A stretch of DNA of 64,000 nt, from NCBI RefSeq assembly GCF_000374465.1, contig NZ_KB894530.1, positions 343,179 through 407,178 on the forward strand. The letters run 5' to 3'. Origin of the DNA: Ahrensia kielensis DSM 5890 (lineage in GTDB: Bacteria; Pseudomonadota; Alphaproteobacteria; Rhizobiales; Rhizobiaceae). Both the position numbers and the translations under genes were made by a program. Below are positions 8,188 through 17,532 of the stretch, one piece after another. Each line of letters starts with the position of its first letter. The first letter of the stretch is position 1. The notes under the pieces were generated by a model that searched no databases, had not been told where the DNA came from, and saw only the letters and a program-made list of their open reading frames with translations.

Positions 8188-9063
8188 GTGAAAAAAGTGC
8201 TTAAAAAGCTTATTCCAGCGAAATTTCGTAAAACAAACCCTGTTGTTCCAGTGGTTCGGTTAAAAGGCGTGATATCCGCAGGTGGTAATGCGTTTAATCC
8301 TGCCCTATCGCTTGCGAGCTGCGCAGAGATGCTGGAAAAGGCTTTCAAGAACAAAGAAGCGCCAGCCGTTGCGATCTCGGTTAACTCACCAGGTGGCTCG
8401 CCCGTACAGTCGCGTTTGATTTTCCGCCGTATCCGCGATCTTGCCGAAGAACATAATAAGAAAGTTCTCGTTTTCACTGAGGATGCGGCGGCATCTGGCG
8501 GCTATATGATTGCGGTTGCTGGCGATGAAATTATCGCTGATCCTTCATCTATCATTGGCTCGATCGGCGTTATTTCATCTGGTTTTGGCTTTGTAGAAGC
8601 AATTGACAAGCTCGGCATTGAGCGCCGCGTTTATACCGCTGGGCAAAACAAATCGACACTCGACCCGTTTCAGCCTGCTAAAAAAGAAGACATTGAGCGT
8701 ATCAAAGAGCTTCAGCTTGAAATCCATGATGTCTTTATTGACCTTGTCAAAAGCCGCAGAGCAGACAAATTGAGCGACAATCCGGACATTTTTACTGGCC
8801 GCTTTTGGGCTGGCCAAAAAGCAAAAGAGCTTGGCCTTGTCGACGAAATCGGCGATATGCGTTCATTCTTGAAAGCACGCTTTGGCCCTAAAACTGAACT
8901 AAAACTCATTACACCACAGCGCGGTCTTTTCGGCCGTCGTCAACCTTCTGCAACAGCGTCACTTTTTTCAGGTGTTAATACTGCGCAACTCTCAGCAGAT
9001 ATGCTAGAAGGCGCTATGCATAAGCTTGATGAGCGTGGTTATTGGAGCAGGCTCGGCCTTTAG
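8188..9063 (+). CDS. Signal peptide peptidase SppA-like serine protease (S49 family)
   Basis: The 291-residue protein starts at a GTG preceded by AAGAGG. The S49 catalytic dyad is visible: Ser103 in AAASGGYMIAV and Lys155 in GQNKSTLDPF, with the oxyanion loop SPGGSP at 67-72. S49 proteases digest leftover signal peptides or act in envelope proteolysis. This short form lacks an obvious signal peptide or transmembrane anchor at the N-terminus. The gene directly downstream encodes a 66-residue protein with one membrane helix, which could tether or accompany it. Confidence 0.9.
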   Translation: MKKVLKKLIPAKFRKTNPVVPVVRLKGVISAGGNAFNPALSLASCAEMLEKAFKNKEAPAVAISVNSPGGSPVQSRLIFRRIRDLAEEHNKKVLVFTEDAAASGGYMIAVAGDEIIADPSSIIGSIGVISSGFGFVEAIDKLGIERRVYTAGQNKSTLDPFQPAKKEDIERIKELQLEIHDVFIDLVKSRRADKLSDNPDIFTGRFWAGQKAKELGLVDEIGDMRSFLKARFGPKTELKLITPQRGLFGRRQPSATASLFSGVNTAQLSADMLEGAMHKLDERGYWSRLGL

Positions 9064-9078
9064 ATTGGGAGACCAAAA

Positions 9079-9279
9079 ATGCCTCAACTTTTACTCCTAG
9101 CAGCGGCTGCTGCCGTCGGCATTTGGGGCTATAAAAAGTTTCTGAATGAAGCTGAGCGCGTTTCAAAAAGCGTCAGGCGTGCAGAAAAGGAACAGGCCAA
9201 CCAAGCGCATGGCACATTGATCGAAGATCCTGAGACGGGTGAATACCGTCCTATGCGTGAAGATGAGCTTCAGAAATAA
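9079..9279 (+). CDS. Small single-span membrane protein of unknown function
   Basis: The 66-residue protein has an alanine- and leucine-rich membrane helix (residues 3-17) followed by a charged cytosolic tail with EDPETGEYRPMREDE. It begins 15 bases after the S49 peptidase stop, in the same direction, preceded by GGGAG. Small proteins of this kind accompany the peptidase in related bacteria as far as I recall, but I know of no assigned function. Confidence 0.7.
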   Translation: MPQLLLLAAAAAVGIWGYKKFLNEAERVSKSVRRAEKEQANQAHGTLIEDPETGEYRPMREDELQK

Positions 9280-9358
9280 CCTAGCAGACGCTTCGCATCT
9301 TGACGCTTGGCGTGTCGCATGCGACTTCGGTTAAAAATCAGGCCAACGGCAGAACAAA

Positions 9359-10306
9359 ATGACCGCGCATACAAAAATTGACCCTACTCATCCATCCCGT
9401 TCATTTCAGGGATTGATATTAACGCTCCATAATTATTGGGCCCAATATGGGTGTGCGATTCTTCAACCCTACGATATGGAAGTCGGCGCTGGTACGTTTC
9501 ACCCAGCAACAACTTTGCGCTCATTAGGACCTAAACCTTGGAAAGCTGCTTATGTGCAGCCTTCGCGGCGTCCGACAGATGGTCGTTACGGCGAAAACCC
9601 AAACCGTTTGCAGCATTACTATCAATACCAAGTTATTTTGAAGCCATCACCGCCTAATCTGCAGGAGCTTTACCTTGGCTCTCTCAAGGCAATCGGCATT
9701 GATCCCCTCCTCCATGATATTCGTTTTGTGGAAGATGACTGGGAAAGCCCAACGCTTGGTGCTTGGGGCTTGGGCTGGGAATGTTGGTGCGATGGCATGG
9801 AAGTATCGCAGTTCACCTATTTCCAACAGGTTTGCGGCGTTGAATGTTCACCTGTCGCCGGTGAATTGACATATGGCTTGGAACGTCTTGCGATGTATGT
9901 TCAAGGCGTGGACAATGTCTATGACTTGAACTTCAACGGCATGGAAGGTGATGAAAAAATCACCTATGGCGACGTGTTTCTGCAGGCAGAGCAAGAATAT
10001 TCTCGCCACAACTTTGAATACGCCAACACAGAAATTTTGCTTCAACATTTTAAAGATGCAGAGAAAGAATGTGTGGCGTTGCTCGCAGCTGGTGCACCTG
10101 CAGAAGGCTCTGATGCTGCGCTACATAAATGCGTGTTCCCTGCCTATGACCAATGTATCAAAGCATCTCATGTCTTTAACCTGCTTGATGCGCGCGGCGT
10201 TATTTCGGTTACTGAGCGCCAGAGCTACATTTTAAAAGTACGCGACCTGTCAAAAGCCTGCGGCGAAGCATTTCTCAAAACAGACGCTGGCGGCGCAACG
10301 CTATAA
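9359..10306 (+). CDS. glyQ: Glycyl-tRNA synthetase alpha subunit
   Basis: The 315-residue protein carries the class II catalytic core of tetrameric (alpha2beta2) Gly[22 protein letters not shown], the motif 2 region [20 protein letters not shown] and [10 protein letters not shown]. It activates glycine and charges tRNA-Gly together with the beta subunit. The beta gene lies 3.3 kb downstream rather than adjacent, with lemA, a DUF2207 gene and a VOC gene between them. A short hairpin overlaps the stop codon. Confidence 0.97.
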   Translation: MTAHTKIDPTHPSRSFQGLILTLHNYWAQYGCAILQPYDMEVGAGTFHPATTLRSLGPKPWKAAYVQPSRRPTDGRYGENPNRLQHYYQYQVILKPSPPNLQELYLGSLKAIGIDPLLHDIRFVEDDWESPTLGAWGLGWECWCDGMEVSQFTYFQQVCGVECSPVAGELTYGLERLAMYVQGVDNVYDLNFNGMEGDEKITYGDVFLQAEQEYSRHNFEYANTEILLQHFKDAEKECVALLAAGAPAEGSDAALHKCVFPAYDQCIKASHVFNLLDARGVISVTERQSYILKVRDLSKACGEAFLKTDAGGATL

Positions 10307-10321
10307 AAGTATAGCGCTTTT
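10299..10321 (+). terminator. Rho-independent terminator after glyQ
   Basis: CGCTATA and TATAGCG form a 7-bp stem around a four-base loop and are followed by CTTTTATC. The stem overlaps the last codons and the TAA stop of glyQ. Confidence 0.55.
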
Positions 10322-10696
10322 ATCTTATCGTGCTGCGCTACCCCACAAGGTGCGCGGCATAGACAAACAACGCTTAATCGCCAGTGCATCAACCCCATCA
10401 ACTTATTGTGTTTGAAGGCCATGGAAACATTTGGGCGTTTGCGCGTTCACATGGTGCACCCTCTAATGTCTAATCACCAATAGGCGCATTAGTCGTTACC
10501 GAGGCATGCCCCGAAAGCTGGCATCCCCTCGCCGGTTTGAAGGGCGGGACACCCCGCGCAAAACGACCAGTGCGGGGTGTTCATATTTATGCCCATGAAA
10601 GCGCTGTGCAGTTATACACGCAACAGCTGAAAGCACGTGACATCGCGTGCTTAGCTGTTTACTTTCCTTGTATTGTTAAAATTCGAGGGGAAAGTC
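10322..10696 (+). other. Intergenic region with a long GC-rich hairpin and a doubtful degenerate reading frame
   Basis: About 375 bases separate glyQ and lemA. One plus-strand frame reads IVFEGHGNIWAFARSHGAPS from about 10405, meets a stop near 10466, then stays open in the same frame almost to the lemA start. This may be a decayed gene or chance. A strong hairpin lies inside: GACACCCCGC (10548-10557) pairs with GCGGGGTGTTC (10572-10582). I recognise no protein family in the frame. Confidence 0.35.
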
Positions 10697-11266
10697 ATGT
10701 TTAGTGGTGGCACAATTACGCTTATTATCGTTGTAGCCTTAGTAGCTTATGCGATCATTATTTATAATGGTCTCGTTCGTTTGCGCCAGATGGTGCAAGA
10801 AGCATGGAGTGGCATTGACGTGCAGCTCAAGCGCCGTGCAGATCTTATTCCCAATCTTCTCAACACGGTAAAAGGTTACGCAGACCACGAACAAGACACA
10901 CTGCGCGAAGTAACTGAAATGCGTACTCGCGCCCAAGCAGTTCCTGCTGGCGATATCGCGGGCAGAGCCGCGGCCGAAGGCATGCTGAGCCAAGCACTTG
11001 GCAAACTGTTTGCTGTTGCAGAAGCCTATCCTGATCTGAAAGCCAATGAAAATTTCAAAGATCTGCAGGACACGCTTGAGACAATTGAACGTGAAATCCA
11101 GATGTCGCGGCGCTATTACAACGGCTCTGCGCGTGATCTTAACATTAAGGTCGAAAGCTTCCCGTCAAATCTGGTCGCAAATAATTTCGGCTTCACCCAA
11201 GCTGCTTATTTCGAGTTGGAAGATGCCAGCGACCGCGCCGTGCCGACTGTTGATTTTAGCAAATAG
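10697..11266 (+). CDS. lemA: LemA family membrane protein
   Basis: From the ATG at 10697, preceded by GAGGGGAAAG, the protein has 189 residues. It has one N-terminal membrane helix (about residues 5-24) followed by the LemA core: [18 protein letters not shown], a long helical bundle, [13 protein letters not shown] and [12 protein letters not shown]. LemA proteins are inner-membrane proteins of poorly known role, often encoded next to TPM or DUF2207 proteins, as here. The upstream in-frame TTG at 10673 lacks a ribosome binding site. The DUF2207 gene starts 8 bases downstream. Confidence 0.93.
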   Translation: MFSGGTITLIIVVALVAYAIIIYNGLVRLRQMVQEAWSGIDVQLKRRADLIPNLLNTVKGYADHEQDTLREVTEMRTRAQAVPAGDIAGRAAAEGMLSQALGKLFAVAEAYPDLKANENFKDLQDTLETIEREIQMSRRYYNGSARDLNIKVESFPSNLVANNFGFTQAAYFELEDASDRAVPTVDFSK

Positions 11267-11274
11267 GTTTTCTA

Positions 11275-13209
11275 ATGCGCCGTTTTCTCGTCCTGAGCTT
11301 CATTGCTTTGCTGGGTGCTGCACTTCCAGCAAGCGCTTCTGAACGCATTCTTAGCTACAACTCGGATATCATCGTCGAGAAAGATGGTGCGTTTTTAGTA
11401 ACAGAAACCATCACTGTGAATGCAGAAGGCAATCAAATAAGGCGCGGGATTTTTCGAGATTTTCCAACGGTGTTCGCAGATGACAATGACCGCGAACATA
11501 AGGTCGGGTTTGAGCTTATATCTGTTACCCGAAACGGCAATCCGGAGCCCTCAACCGTCGAAAAAGGATCGCGCGCCTTAAATATACGCATTGGCAATGC
11601 AGATCATTTTCTGCCGCATGGTCGCCACACCTATGAGATAAAATATAGGACAACACGTCAATTAAGGCGTTTTGAAACTCATGATGAAGTCTATTGGAAT
11701 GCCACGGGTACACAGTGGGCATTCCCCATCGATAAAGCGCGCGCTACGATTACCCTGCCTGAAGGCGGTAAAATCGCAGATAGTATTTTCTTCACTGGCT
11801 CGTTCGGTGAACAAGGTAAAAACGCTCGTGCGGTAATCACATCAAACGGCCGCTCTGCACGTTTTGAAACAACACAACCCTTGAGGCCACGCGAAGGCCT
11901 TACAGCTGCTATCAAGTTTCAAAAAGGTCTGATCCCAGAACTAACACAGCAGCAAGAAATGCGGTTTTTCTTGCAAGATTATATCAGCGAGATCATTGCC
12001 TTTGTCGGGCTTGCTGTAATCTTTCTATATTACATGTTGATGTGGCTGCGTGTTGGGCGTGATCCAGCCAAAGGAACAATCGTTCCACGGTGGGACCTGC
12101 CAAAAGAAATATCGCCGGCTTTATCCCACTACATTCATCACCATAGCCTCAAGAAGCAGGGCTTTACTGCCTTATCTGCGGCCGCCTTGTCTCTTGCCGT
12201 AAAAGGCATTGTGACACTGGATAATGCCAACGACACATTGACGATTACCCAAACGGGTAAAAATGCGAGCGATAAGCTTCCGGTTGGTGAAGCGCTTTTA
12301 TTATCGCGCATTAAAATGGCTGGCGGCACATTTAAAATCAACAAAAGTAACGGGCCAGCGGTCCAAAAAATGGCTTCCGCGTTTCGAAGCGGCATGGAAA
12401 GCGAACACCGCGGTAAATTCTTCAAGCAAAACTTAGGTTATGCTGTTCTTGGAATTTTTCTTTCCATTTGTGTTTTCATTCTCGCATTGGCGCTTGGCGG
12501 CTTTGATGAAGAAGTTATCGTTGTTCTTGTTCCTGCAATTATGATTGGCACGGTAACAACATCGCTTATTGTTAGCCTGACCAAATCATCAGGCAGCGGC
12601 CTATGGAGCAAAGTGCGCAAGGTTTTCACCCTGTTCTTTATTGTCGCCATCGTGGGCAATATTGGCGGCGTTCTCATCAGCCAGTGGGACTTTATAAGCC
12701 TGCCGATGTCTTTGATCTTGGCGCTTGTAACGATCATCATGGTCAATATCTTGTTTTTCCACCTATTGGGCGCTCCAACGCAAATTGGCCAAAAACACGC
12801 TGGCGAGATCGAGGGGTTAAAACATTATTTGTCCGTGGCCGAAGAAGATCGCATGAATATGCTCAACTCACCAGAAATGTCTCCTCAGCATTATGAAACA
12901 TTGCTGCCTTATGCCGTGGCATTGGGTGTTGAAAAACCATGGTCAAAAGCATTTCAAGGCTGGCTTGCGGCGGCTGTTGCAGCTGGTGCTGCGGCGGCTG
13001 TTGCTTATAGCAACCGTGGTCCGGGCTGGTATAATGGTACAGACTTTTCCACAGACCGCATCAGTGACACGTTTGGTAAAATCGGCGACGACATGTCGAA
13101 CACGATGACGTCCTCTCTGCCTGCGCCTAAAAGTTCATCATCAGGCTTTTCTGGTGGTGGCGGCTCATCCGGCGGCGGTGGTGGTGGCGGCGGTGGTGGC
13201 GGCTGGTAA
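11275..13209 (+). CDS. DUF2207 domain-containing membrane protein with glycine-rich C-terminus
   Basis: The 644-residue protein has a signal peptide (cleavage after about residue 22), an extracytoplasmic beta-rich DUF2207 domain with [11 protein letters not shown] and [11 protein letters not shown], and a transmembrane helix near 240-258. A cytosolic part and two more helices lie around 390-490. The tail ends in a run of about a dozen glycines closed by tryptophan, a pattern shared with TPM-type partners of LemA. The gene is coupled to lemA (8-base gap) and its stop overlaps the next start by one base. The function is unknown; a role in envelope maintenance is an inference from context. Confidence 0.88.
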   Translation: MRRFLVLSFIALLGAALPASASERILSYNSDIIVEKDGAFLVTETITVNAEGNQIRRGIFRDFPTVFADDNDREHKVGFELISVTRNGNPEPSTVEKGSRALNIRIGNADHFLPHGRHTYEIKYRTTRQLRRFETHDEVYWNATGTQWAFPIDKARATITLPEGGKIADSIFFTGSFGEQGKNARAVITSNGRSARFETTQPLRPREGLTAAIKFQKGLIPELTQQQEMRFFLQDYISEIIAFVGLAVIFLYYMLMWLRVGRDPAKGTIVPRWDLPKEISPALSHYIHHHSLKKQGFTALSAAALSLAVKGIVTLDNANDTLTITQTGKNASDKLPVGEALLLSRIKMAGGTFKINKSNGPAVQKMASAFRSGMESEHRGKFFKQNLGYAVLGIFLSICVFILALALGGFDEEVIVVLVPAIMIGTVTTSLIVSLTKSSGSGLWSKVRKVFTLFFIVAIVGNIGGVLISQWDFISLPMSLILALVTIIMVNILFFHLLGAPTQIGQKHAGEIEGLKHYLSVAEEDRMNMLNSPEMSPQHYETLLPYAVALGVEKPWSKAFQGWLAAAVAAGAAAAVAYSNRGPGWYNGTDFSTDRISDTFGKIGDDMSNTMTSSLPAPKSSSSGFSGGGGSSGGGGGGGGGGGW

Positions 13210-13595
13210 TGCCTGACAAAGCAAAAATGCTTGGCACAGCATGTGTTTTGCTTGTGCGCGACTTTAAAAAAAGCGTCGATTACTGGGAAAATTGCCTCGG
13301 ATTTACGGCTCACATATGGGGCGAGCCGCCAAATTTTGCGATTATGGAGCGCGATAATATTCGCATCATGCTCTCCCACGCCCCTGATCATACCAACAAG
13401 CCCAATTGGGAAGTTGGCGGCGGCATTTGGAATAGCTATTTTTGGGTGGACGATGTGCAATCAATTTATCAAGAGTTTATAGCCAACGGCGCCAAGATAG
13501 ACTACACGCTGCATGAAAAGCCTTACGGAGTTTTGGAGTTCGGTATTCAAGACCTCGACGGGCATGACATCGCCTTTGGTCAAGATTTGAACTAA
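13209..13595 (+). CDS. Glyoxalase/bleomycin resistance (VOC) family protein
   Basis: The 128-residue protein has the two beta-alpha-beta-beta-beta modules of the vicinal oxygen chelate superfamily: CVLLVRDFKKSVDYWENCLGF at the start, and a second module with YFWVDDVQSIYQEF and a final GVLEFGIQDLDGHDIAF. Members are metal enzymes (glyoxalases, dioxygenases) or antibiotic-binding proteins; no specific substrate can be assigned. Its start overlaps the last base of the DUF2207 stop codon, and glyS follows after 24 bases. Confidence 0.88.
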   Translation: MPDKAKMLGTACVLLVRDFKKSVDYWENCLGFTAHIWGEPPNFAIMERDNIRIMLSHAPDHTNKPNWEVGGGIWNSYFWVDDVQSIYQEFIANGAKIDYTLHEKPYGVLEFGIQDLDGHDIAFGQDLN

Positions 13596-13619
13596 AGGCC
13601 CAAACTATCTGGACTGATA

Positions 13620-15929
13620 ATGCCTGATTTATTGCTTGAACTGTTTTCAGAAGAAATTCCTGCCCGTATGCAGCGCAAAGCCGCTGGCGATTTGCGTGCG
13701 CGCGTCACCAACGCATTGGTGGACGCAGGGCTTACCTATGAGGGTGCAAAAGAATATTGGACCCCGCGCCGCCTGACCCTCGACCTGCGCGGTCTAACGG
13801 CACGATCAGCGGATATTTCAGAAGAGCGTAAAGGCCCACGCACAGACGCGCCAGAAAAAGCAATTGAAGGCTTTTTGCGCGGTGCAGGCCTTTCTTCTAT
13901 TGAAGAAGCAACAATCAAGAACGACCCTAAAAAGGGTGATTTCTATGTTGCGATCATCAAAAAAGAAGGACGCAACGCCCAAGAAATTATCGCGGAGATT
14001 ATGCCCGGCATTATCCGTGATTTCCCTTGGCCAAAATCAATGCGTTGGGGCGCACAGTCGGCAACCCCTGGTTCCTTGCGCTGGGTTCGCCCGCTACAAT
14101 CAATCCTATGTACATTCGGGCCAGAAACCGAAGAGCCGGAAGTGATCGACTTTGAAGTTGCAGGCATTAAATCCGGCAACACCACACGCGGACATAGGTT
14201 TCACGCAGGCGAAGAATTCACCGTGCGCCGTTTTGATGATTATGTTGCAAAGCTTGAGAAGAGCTTTGTGATATTGGATGGCGAGCGCCGCAAAGAAATT
14301 ATCGCTAATGATGCGAAAAATCTCGCCTTCGCCAATGGCATTGATCTTGTAGAAGATGAAGGCCTACTGGATGAAGTTTCCGGCCTTGTTGAATGGCCTG
14401 TCGTGCTCATGGGTGAGTTTGAAGAAGATTTCTTGCAAATTCCCGATGATGTGACGCGCCTGACGATTAAAACAAACCAGAAATGCTTTGTTTGCCGCGC
14501 TCAAGGCTCTGACAAGCTGACCAACAAGTTCATTCTGGTTTCGAACATTGCAGCCAAAGATGGCGGCGCGGAAATTTCACACGGTAATGGCAAGGTAGTG
14601 CGTGCGCGTCTTTCCGATGCATTGCATTTCTGGAAAACAGACCAAGGTGACCTGCCAGACCTCGCGCAGCTTAAAGCTTCGGCTGAAAAGTTTGGCCTTG
14701 ATCTTAAAAAGCCGCTCGACCAGCGCATGGCTAAGCTTGATAATCTTGGCGTGACATTCCATGCCAAAATCGGCACGCAAGGCGAACGTGTTGCGCGTAT
14801 TGCAGCATTGGCTGAAGAACTTGCACCCATCGTTGGTGCAGACCCTCAAGAGGCTAAACGCGCCGCGCATTTGGCTAAAGCTGACCTGCCGACAGAAGCT
14901 GTTGGCGAATTTCCTGAATTGCAGGGCGCAATGGGTCGCCGCTACGCTGAATTGCAAGGCGAAAGCAAAGCTGTATCTGCTGCAATTGAAGATCACTACA
15001 AGCCGCAAGGCCCGTCTGATGCCGTGCCAAGTGATCCGGTGGCGATTGCCGTCGCGCTGGCTGATAAGCTGGACACATTGGTCGCGTTCTGGGCGATTGA
15101 TGAGAAGCCGACAGGTTCAAAAGACCCCTATGCGCTACGCCGTGCGGCACTGGGTGTTATACGGATATTGATTGAGAATGGTATTCGATTAGAGCTAGTT
15201 AAAGTAATTGCTGACACTATGCTTCCTATAACCAAGTTATTAGTTGATCGCTTTGATGAGAAGAATATGCAAGAGCGTTCCTCTCATGCATTAATGCGTG
15301 AGAAGTCGATGAAGCATATGTCGAAAAGACAAAAAATAGAGTTCATGCTTAGCGAGACACCAACAGAGCCTTCATCATTTCCATATGATCTTCTTACAGC
15401 TTGCGACGAGCTCCTCTCCTTCTTCCACGACCGCCTCAAAGTCTATTTGCGTGACAAGGGTGCGCGGCATGATCTGATTGATGCGGTGCTTTCTGAAGGC
15501 GACGATGATCTGCTGCTTGTTGTGCGCCGTGTTGAAGCGCTGGGCAAACTGCTGACAAGCGAAGATGGCGCGAACATGCTGGCTGGCATAAAGCGTGCGC
15601 TCAATATTCTTAGCGCTGAAGAGAAGAAAGACGGCGAAGGCACATTTGATCAAGACATCGATCAAGCCCTGTTGACTGACCAAGCTGAGAAAGATTTATC
15701 AGATACAATTCTTGCCGTTCGCGACGATGTTGACCACTGTATCAAAGCAGAAGATTATGAAGGTGCATTTGCAATTTTGGCGCAGCTTCGCCCAAGTGTT
15801 GATGCCTTCTTTGATGGTGTGATGGTCAATGCAGACGATGCAGCTGTGCGCATCAACCGTTTGCGGCTTCTGGCATCGCTACGCGCCACGACGCAGAAGC
15901 TGGCGGACTTTTCAAAAATCGCTGGATAA
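13620..15929 (+). CDS. glyS: Glycyl-tRNA synthetase beta subunit
   Basis: The 769-residue protein starts with [19 protein letters not shown], the typical GlyS opening. It has the HD-like middle segment ([25 protein letters not shown]) and a C-terminal anticodon-binding domain (RVEALGKLL onward, ending [25 protein letters not shown]). It works with GlyQ as an alpha2beta2 enzyme. A segment of about 80 residues, encoded around 15165-15410, is visibly more AT-rich, with many TTA, AGA and ATA codons, and it falls between two conserved blocks. The reading frame is intact throughout. Confidence 0.96.
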   Translation: MPDLLLELFSEEIPARMQRKAAGDLRARVTNALVDAGLTYEGAKEYWTPRRLTLDLRGLTARSADISEERKGPRTDAPEKAIEGFLRGAGLSSIEEATIKNDPKKGDFYVAIIKKEGRNAQEIIAEIMPGIIRDFPWPKSMRWGAQSATPGSLRWVRPLQSILCTFGPETEEPEVIDFEVAGIKSGNTTRGHRFHAGEEFTVRRFDDYVAKLEKSFVILDGERRKEIIANDAKNLAFANGIDLVEDEGLLDEVSGLVEWPVVLMGEFEEDFLQIPDDVTRLTIKTNQKCFVCRAQGSDKLTNKFILVSNIAAKDGGAEISHGNGKVVRARLSDALHFWKTDQGDLPDLAQLKASAEKFGLDLKKPLDQRMAKLDNLGVTFHAKIGTQGERVARIAALAEELAPIVGADPQEAKRAAHLAKADLPTEAVGEFPELQGAMGRRYAELQGESKAVSAAIEDHYKPQGPSDAVPSDPVAIAVALADKLDTLVAFWAIDEKPTGSKDPYALRRAALGVIRILIENGIRLELVKVIADTMLPITKLLVDRFDEKNMQERSSHALMREKSMKHMSKRQKIEFMLSETPTEPSSFPYDLLTACDELLSFFHDRLKVYLRDKGARHDLIDAVLSEGDDDLLLVVRRVEALGKLLTSEDGANMLAGIKRALNILSAEEKKDGEGTFDQDIDQALLTDQAEKDLSDTILAVRDDVDHCIKAEDYEGAFAILAQLRPSVDAFFDGVMVNADDAAVRINRLRLLASLRATTQKLADFSKIAG

Positions 15930-15947
15930 TCTCTTAATCTAAACGAC

Positions 15948-15986
15948 AAAAAACCCGCATCGCTTTCGCAGTGCGGGTTTTCTTTT
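15948..15986. terminator. Bidirectional terminator between glyS and the minus-strand exported protein gene
   Basis: AAACCCGCA and TGCGGGTTT form a strong stem around an 11-base loop. On the plus strand it is followed by TTTTCTTTT, and on the minus strand by a T-run from the AAAAAA. It can therefore serve both convergent genes. Confidence 0.85.
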
Positions 15987-16010
15987 AAGCTCGTCTAAGC
16001 TCGGCTGATT

Positions 16011-16412
16011 TTAGCGCAGTGCTGCGCCTTCAAATATTTTTTCTTCAACAGCGTCTTTGATGATCTCGTCTTCAAAATCTTTGTCGCTTTTCTTTTCTAA
16101 ATCAGCGATTGCATCTTCGACGCGCTCATCAACAGATTTAGATTTCTTTGCAGGGCCTCCAAGCGTCGCCTGTGTATTGCCTTGCGAACGAGCCGGTTCA
16201 CTCGTTACCACTGGCAGCGCTGGGTCCATAATTGACGCGCTGTTTGATGGTGCTTTAATCACGACTGGCTCTGCAGCATCGCCGCTAAACTCAACAAAGA
16301 TGACAGATGGTAGCGACGTATCTTCCATCAAAGAATAGTCAGCCGAAGCTGGAATTGCACTTGCAGTTGTTAGCGCAGAAGCCGCGAACAATGTCTTATA
16401 TAATGTGTTCAT
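16011..16412 (-). CDS. Exported protein of unknown function
   Basis: The 133-residue protein has a clear signal peptide (hydrophobic segment to about residue 23, ASA cleavage site) and then a low-complexity, acidic and lysine-rich sequence, with DERVEDAIADLEKKSDKDFE near the C-terminus that may form a helix. No known domain is recognised. It stands alone, divergent from tsaC, with about 130 bases of shared upstream DNA. Confidence 0.7.
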   Translation of the reverse strand: MNTLYKTLFAASALTTASAIPASADYSLMEDTSLPSVIFVEFSGDAAEPVVIKAPSNSASIMDPALPVVTSEPARSQGNTQATLGGPAKKSKSVDERVEDAIADLEKKSDKDFEDEIIKDAVEEKIFEGAALR

Positions 16413-16542
16413 ATCAGTTCCCCGTATTTACATTTGACGCAACAATAACAAAAACCTGTGTACGTCCGGTTTGAAAAGCTGGTTAATCTGACCTTAAAAA
16501 ACGAGCGTTGCTGTGTTGTCATTTGCGCGTTAGAACGCCGTT

Positions 16543-17532
16543 ATGAAACACGAAAACAGCGATAGAATTTTACCCGCCACAAGTGAAGCGATGGCGCGCG
16601 CACTAGCTATTCTTGGCAATGGCGGGCTTGTCGCTGTGCCAACAGAAACCGTTTACGGCCTTGCCGCTGATGCCACCAATGGCGAAGCTGTTGCAGGCAT
16701 ATTTTCAGCCAAAGGCAGGCCGCAATTTAACCCGCTTATCTGCCATGTTTCGAGCCTTGAGATGGCACAAGAATATGCTGTTTTTGACGCGGCTTCTTTG
16801 GCCCTTGCAAAAGCGTTTTGGCCAGGGCCATTGACCTTGGTTCTGCCGCTTAAAAAAGACACAAAAATTCACCCCTTAGTGACAGCCGGATTAGATACAA
16901 TTGGTCTGCGTTTTCCCAAGGGATTAACGGCAGAATTGATCGCGCAATATGGCAAGCCGCTTGCAGCACCAAGCGCCAACTCATCCGGTAAAATCAGCCC
17001 GACAACGGCGCTCGCTGTCTATCAAAGTTTGGGTAATAAAGTTGATTTAATACTCGATGACGGTCCATGTGCTGTTGGACTTGAAAGCACAATTGTTAAA
17101 GTGTTCGCTGGCACCGCCACGATTTTGCGCCCCGGAGGCATTACTTTAAGTGACCTTCAAAAGATGAGTCATTTGAATCTGTTAGAAGCAGAAGCCAATG
17201 CATCGATTCAAGCGCCCGGCATGATGGCATCGCACTATGCTCCCAACGCGCTGATGCGCTTAAATGCTGAGAAATTACTTGAAGACGAGGCTCTTCTAGC
17301 ATTTGGCCCTCACCGTATTAACGGCGCTGATAAAGCTGTGACAATGTTAAATCTATCTCCTTCTGGTGATTTGATTGAAGCTGCGGCAAACCTGTTTTCA
17401 ATGATGTCTGAATTGGACAATTCAGGCATCGCAAAAATAGCCGTTGAGCCAATCACAATGAGTGGTATTGGCGTTGCCATTAATGACAGACTAAAGCGCG
17501 CAGCAGCGCCAAGGGATAGTGACCATGAATGA
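16543..17532 (+). CDS. tsaC: L-threonylcarbamoyladenylate synthase (Sua5/YrdC/YwlC family)
   Basis: The 329-residue protein joins the YrdC-like catalytic domain (GGLVAVPTETVYGLAADA, FSAKGRPQFNPLICHV, APSANSSGKISPT) to a C-terminal Sua5 domain (about residues 220-325, starting APGMMASHYAP). It makes the threonylcarbamoyl-AMP intermediate used for the t6A modification at position 37 of ANN-decoding tRNAs. Its length marks the two-domain Sua5 type. The last 8 bases overlap the next gene, so the two are coupled. Confidence 0.93.
   Translation: MKHENSDRILPATSEAMARALAILGNGGLVAVPTETVYGLAADATNGEAVAGIFSAKGRPQFNPLICHVSSLEMAQEYAVFDAASLALAKAFWPGPLTLVLPLKKDTKIHPLVTAGLDTIGLRFPKGLTAELIAQYGKPLAAPSANSSGKISPTTALAVYQSLGNKVDLILDDGPCAVGLESTIVKVFAGTATILRPGGITLSDLQKMSHLNLLEAEANASIQAPGMMASHYAPNALMRLNAEKLLEDEALLAFGPHRINGADKAVTMLNLSPSGDLIEAAANLFSMMSELDNSGIAKIAVEPITMSGIGVAINDRLKRAAAPRDSDHE

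Noticed and set aside
10225-10422. Minus-strand frame of 65 codons overlapping the glyQ 3' end
   Set aside because: It mostly overlaps glyQ and the glyQ terminator and shows no family pattern.
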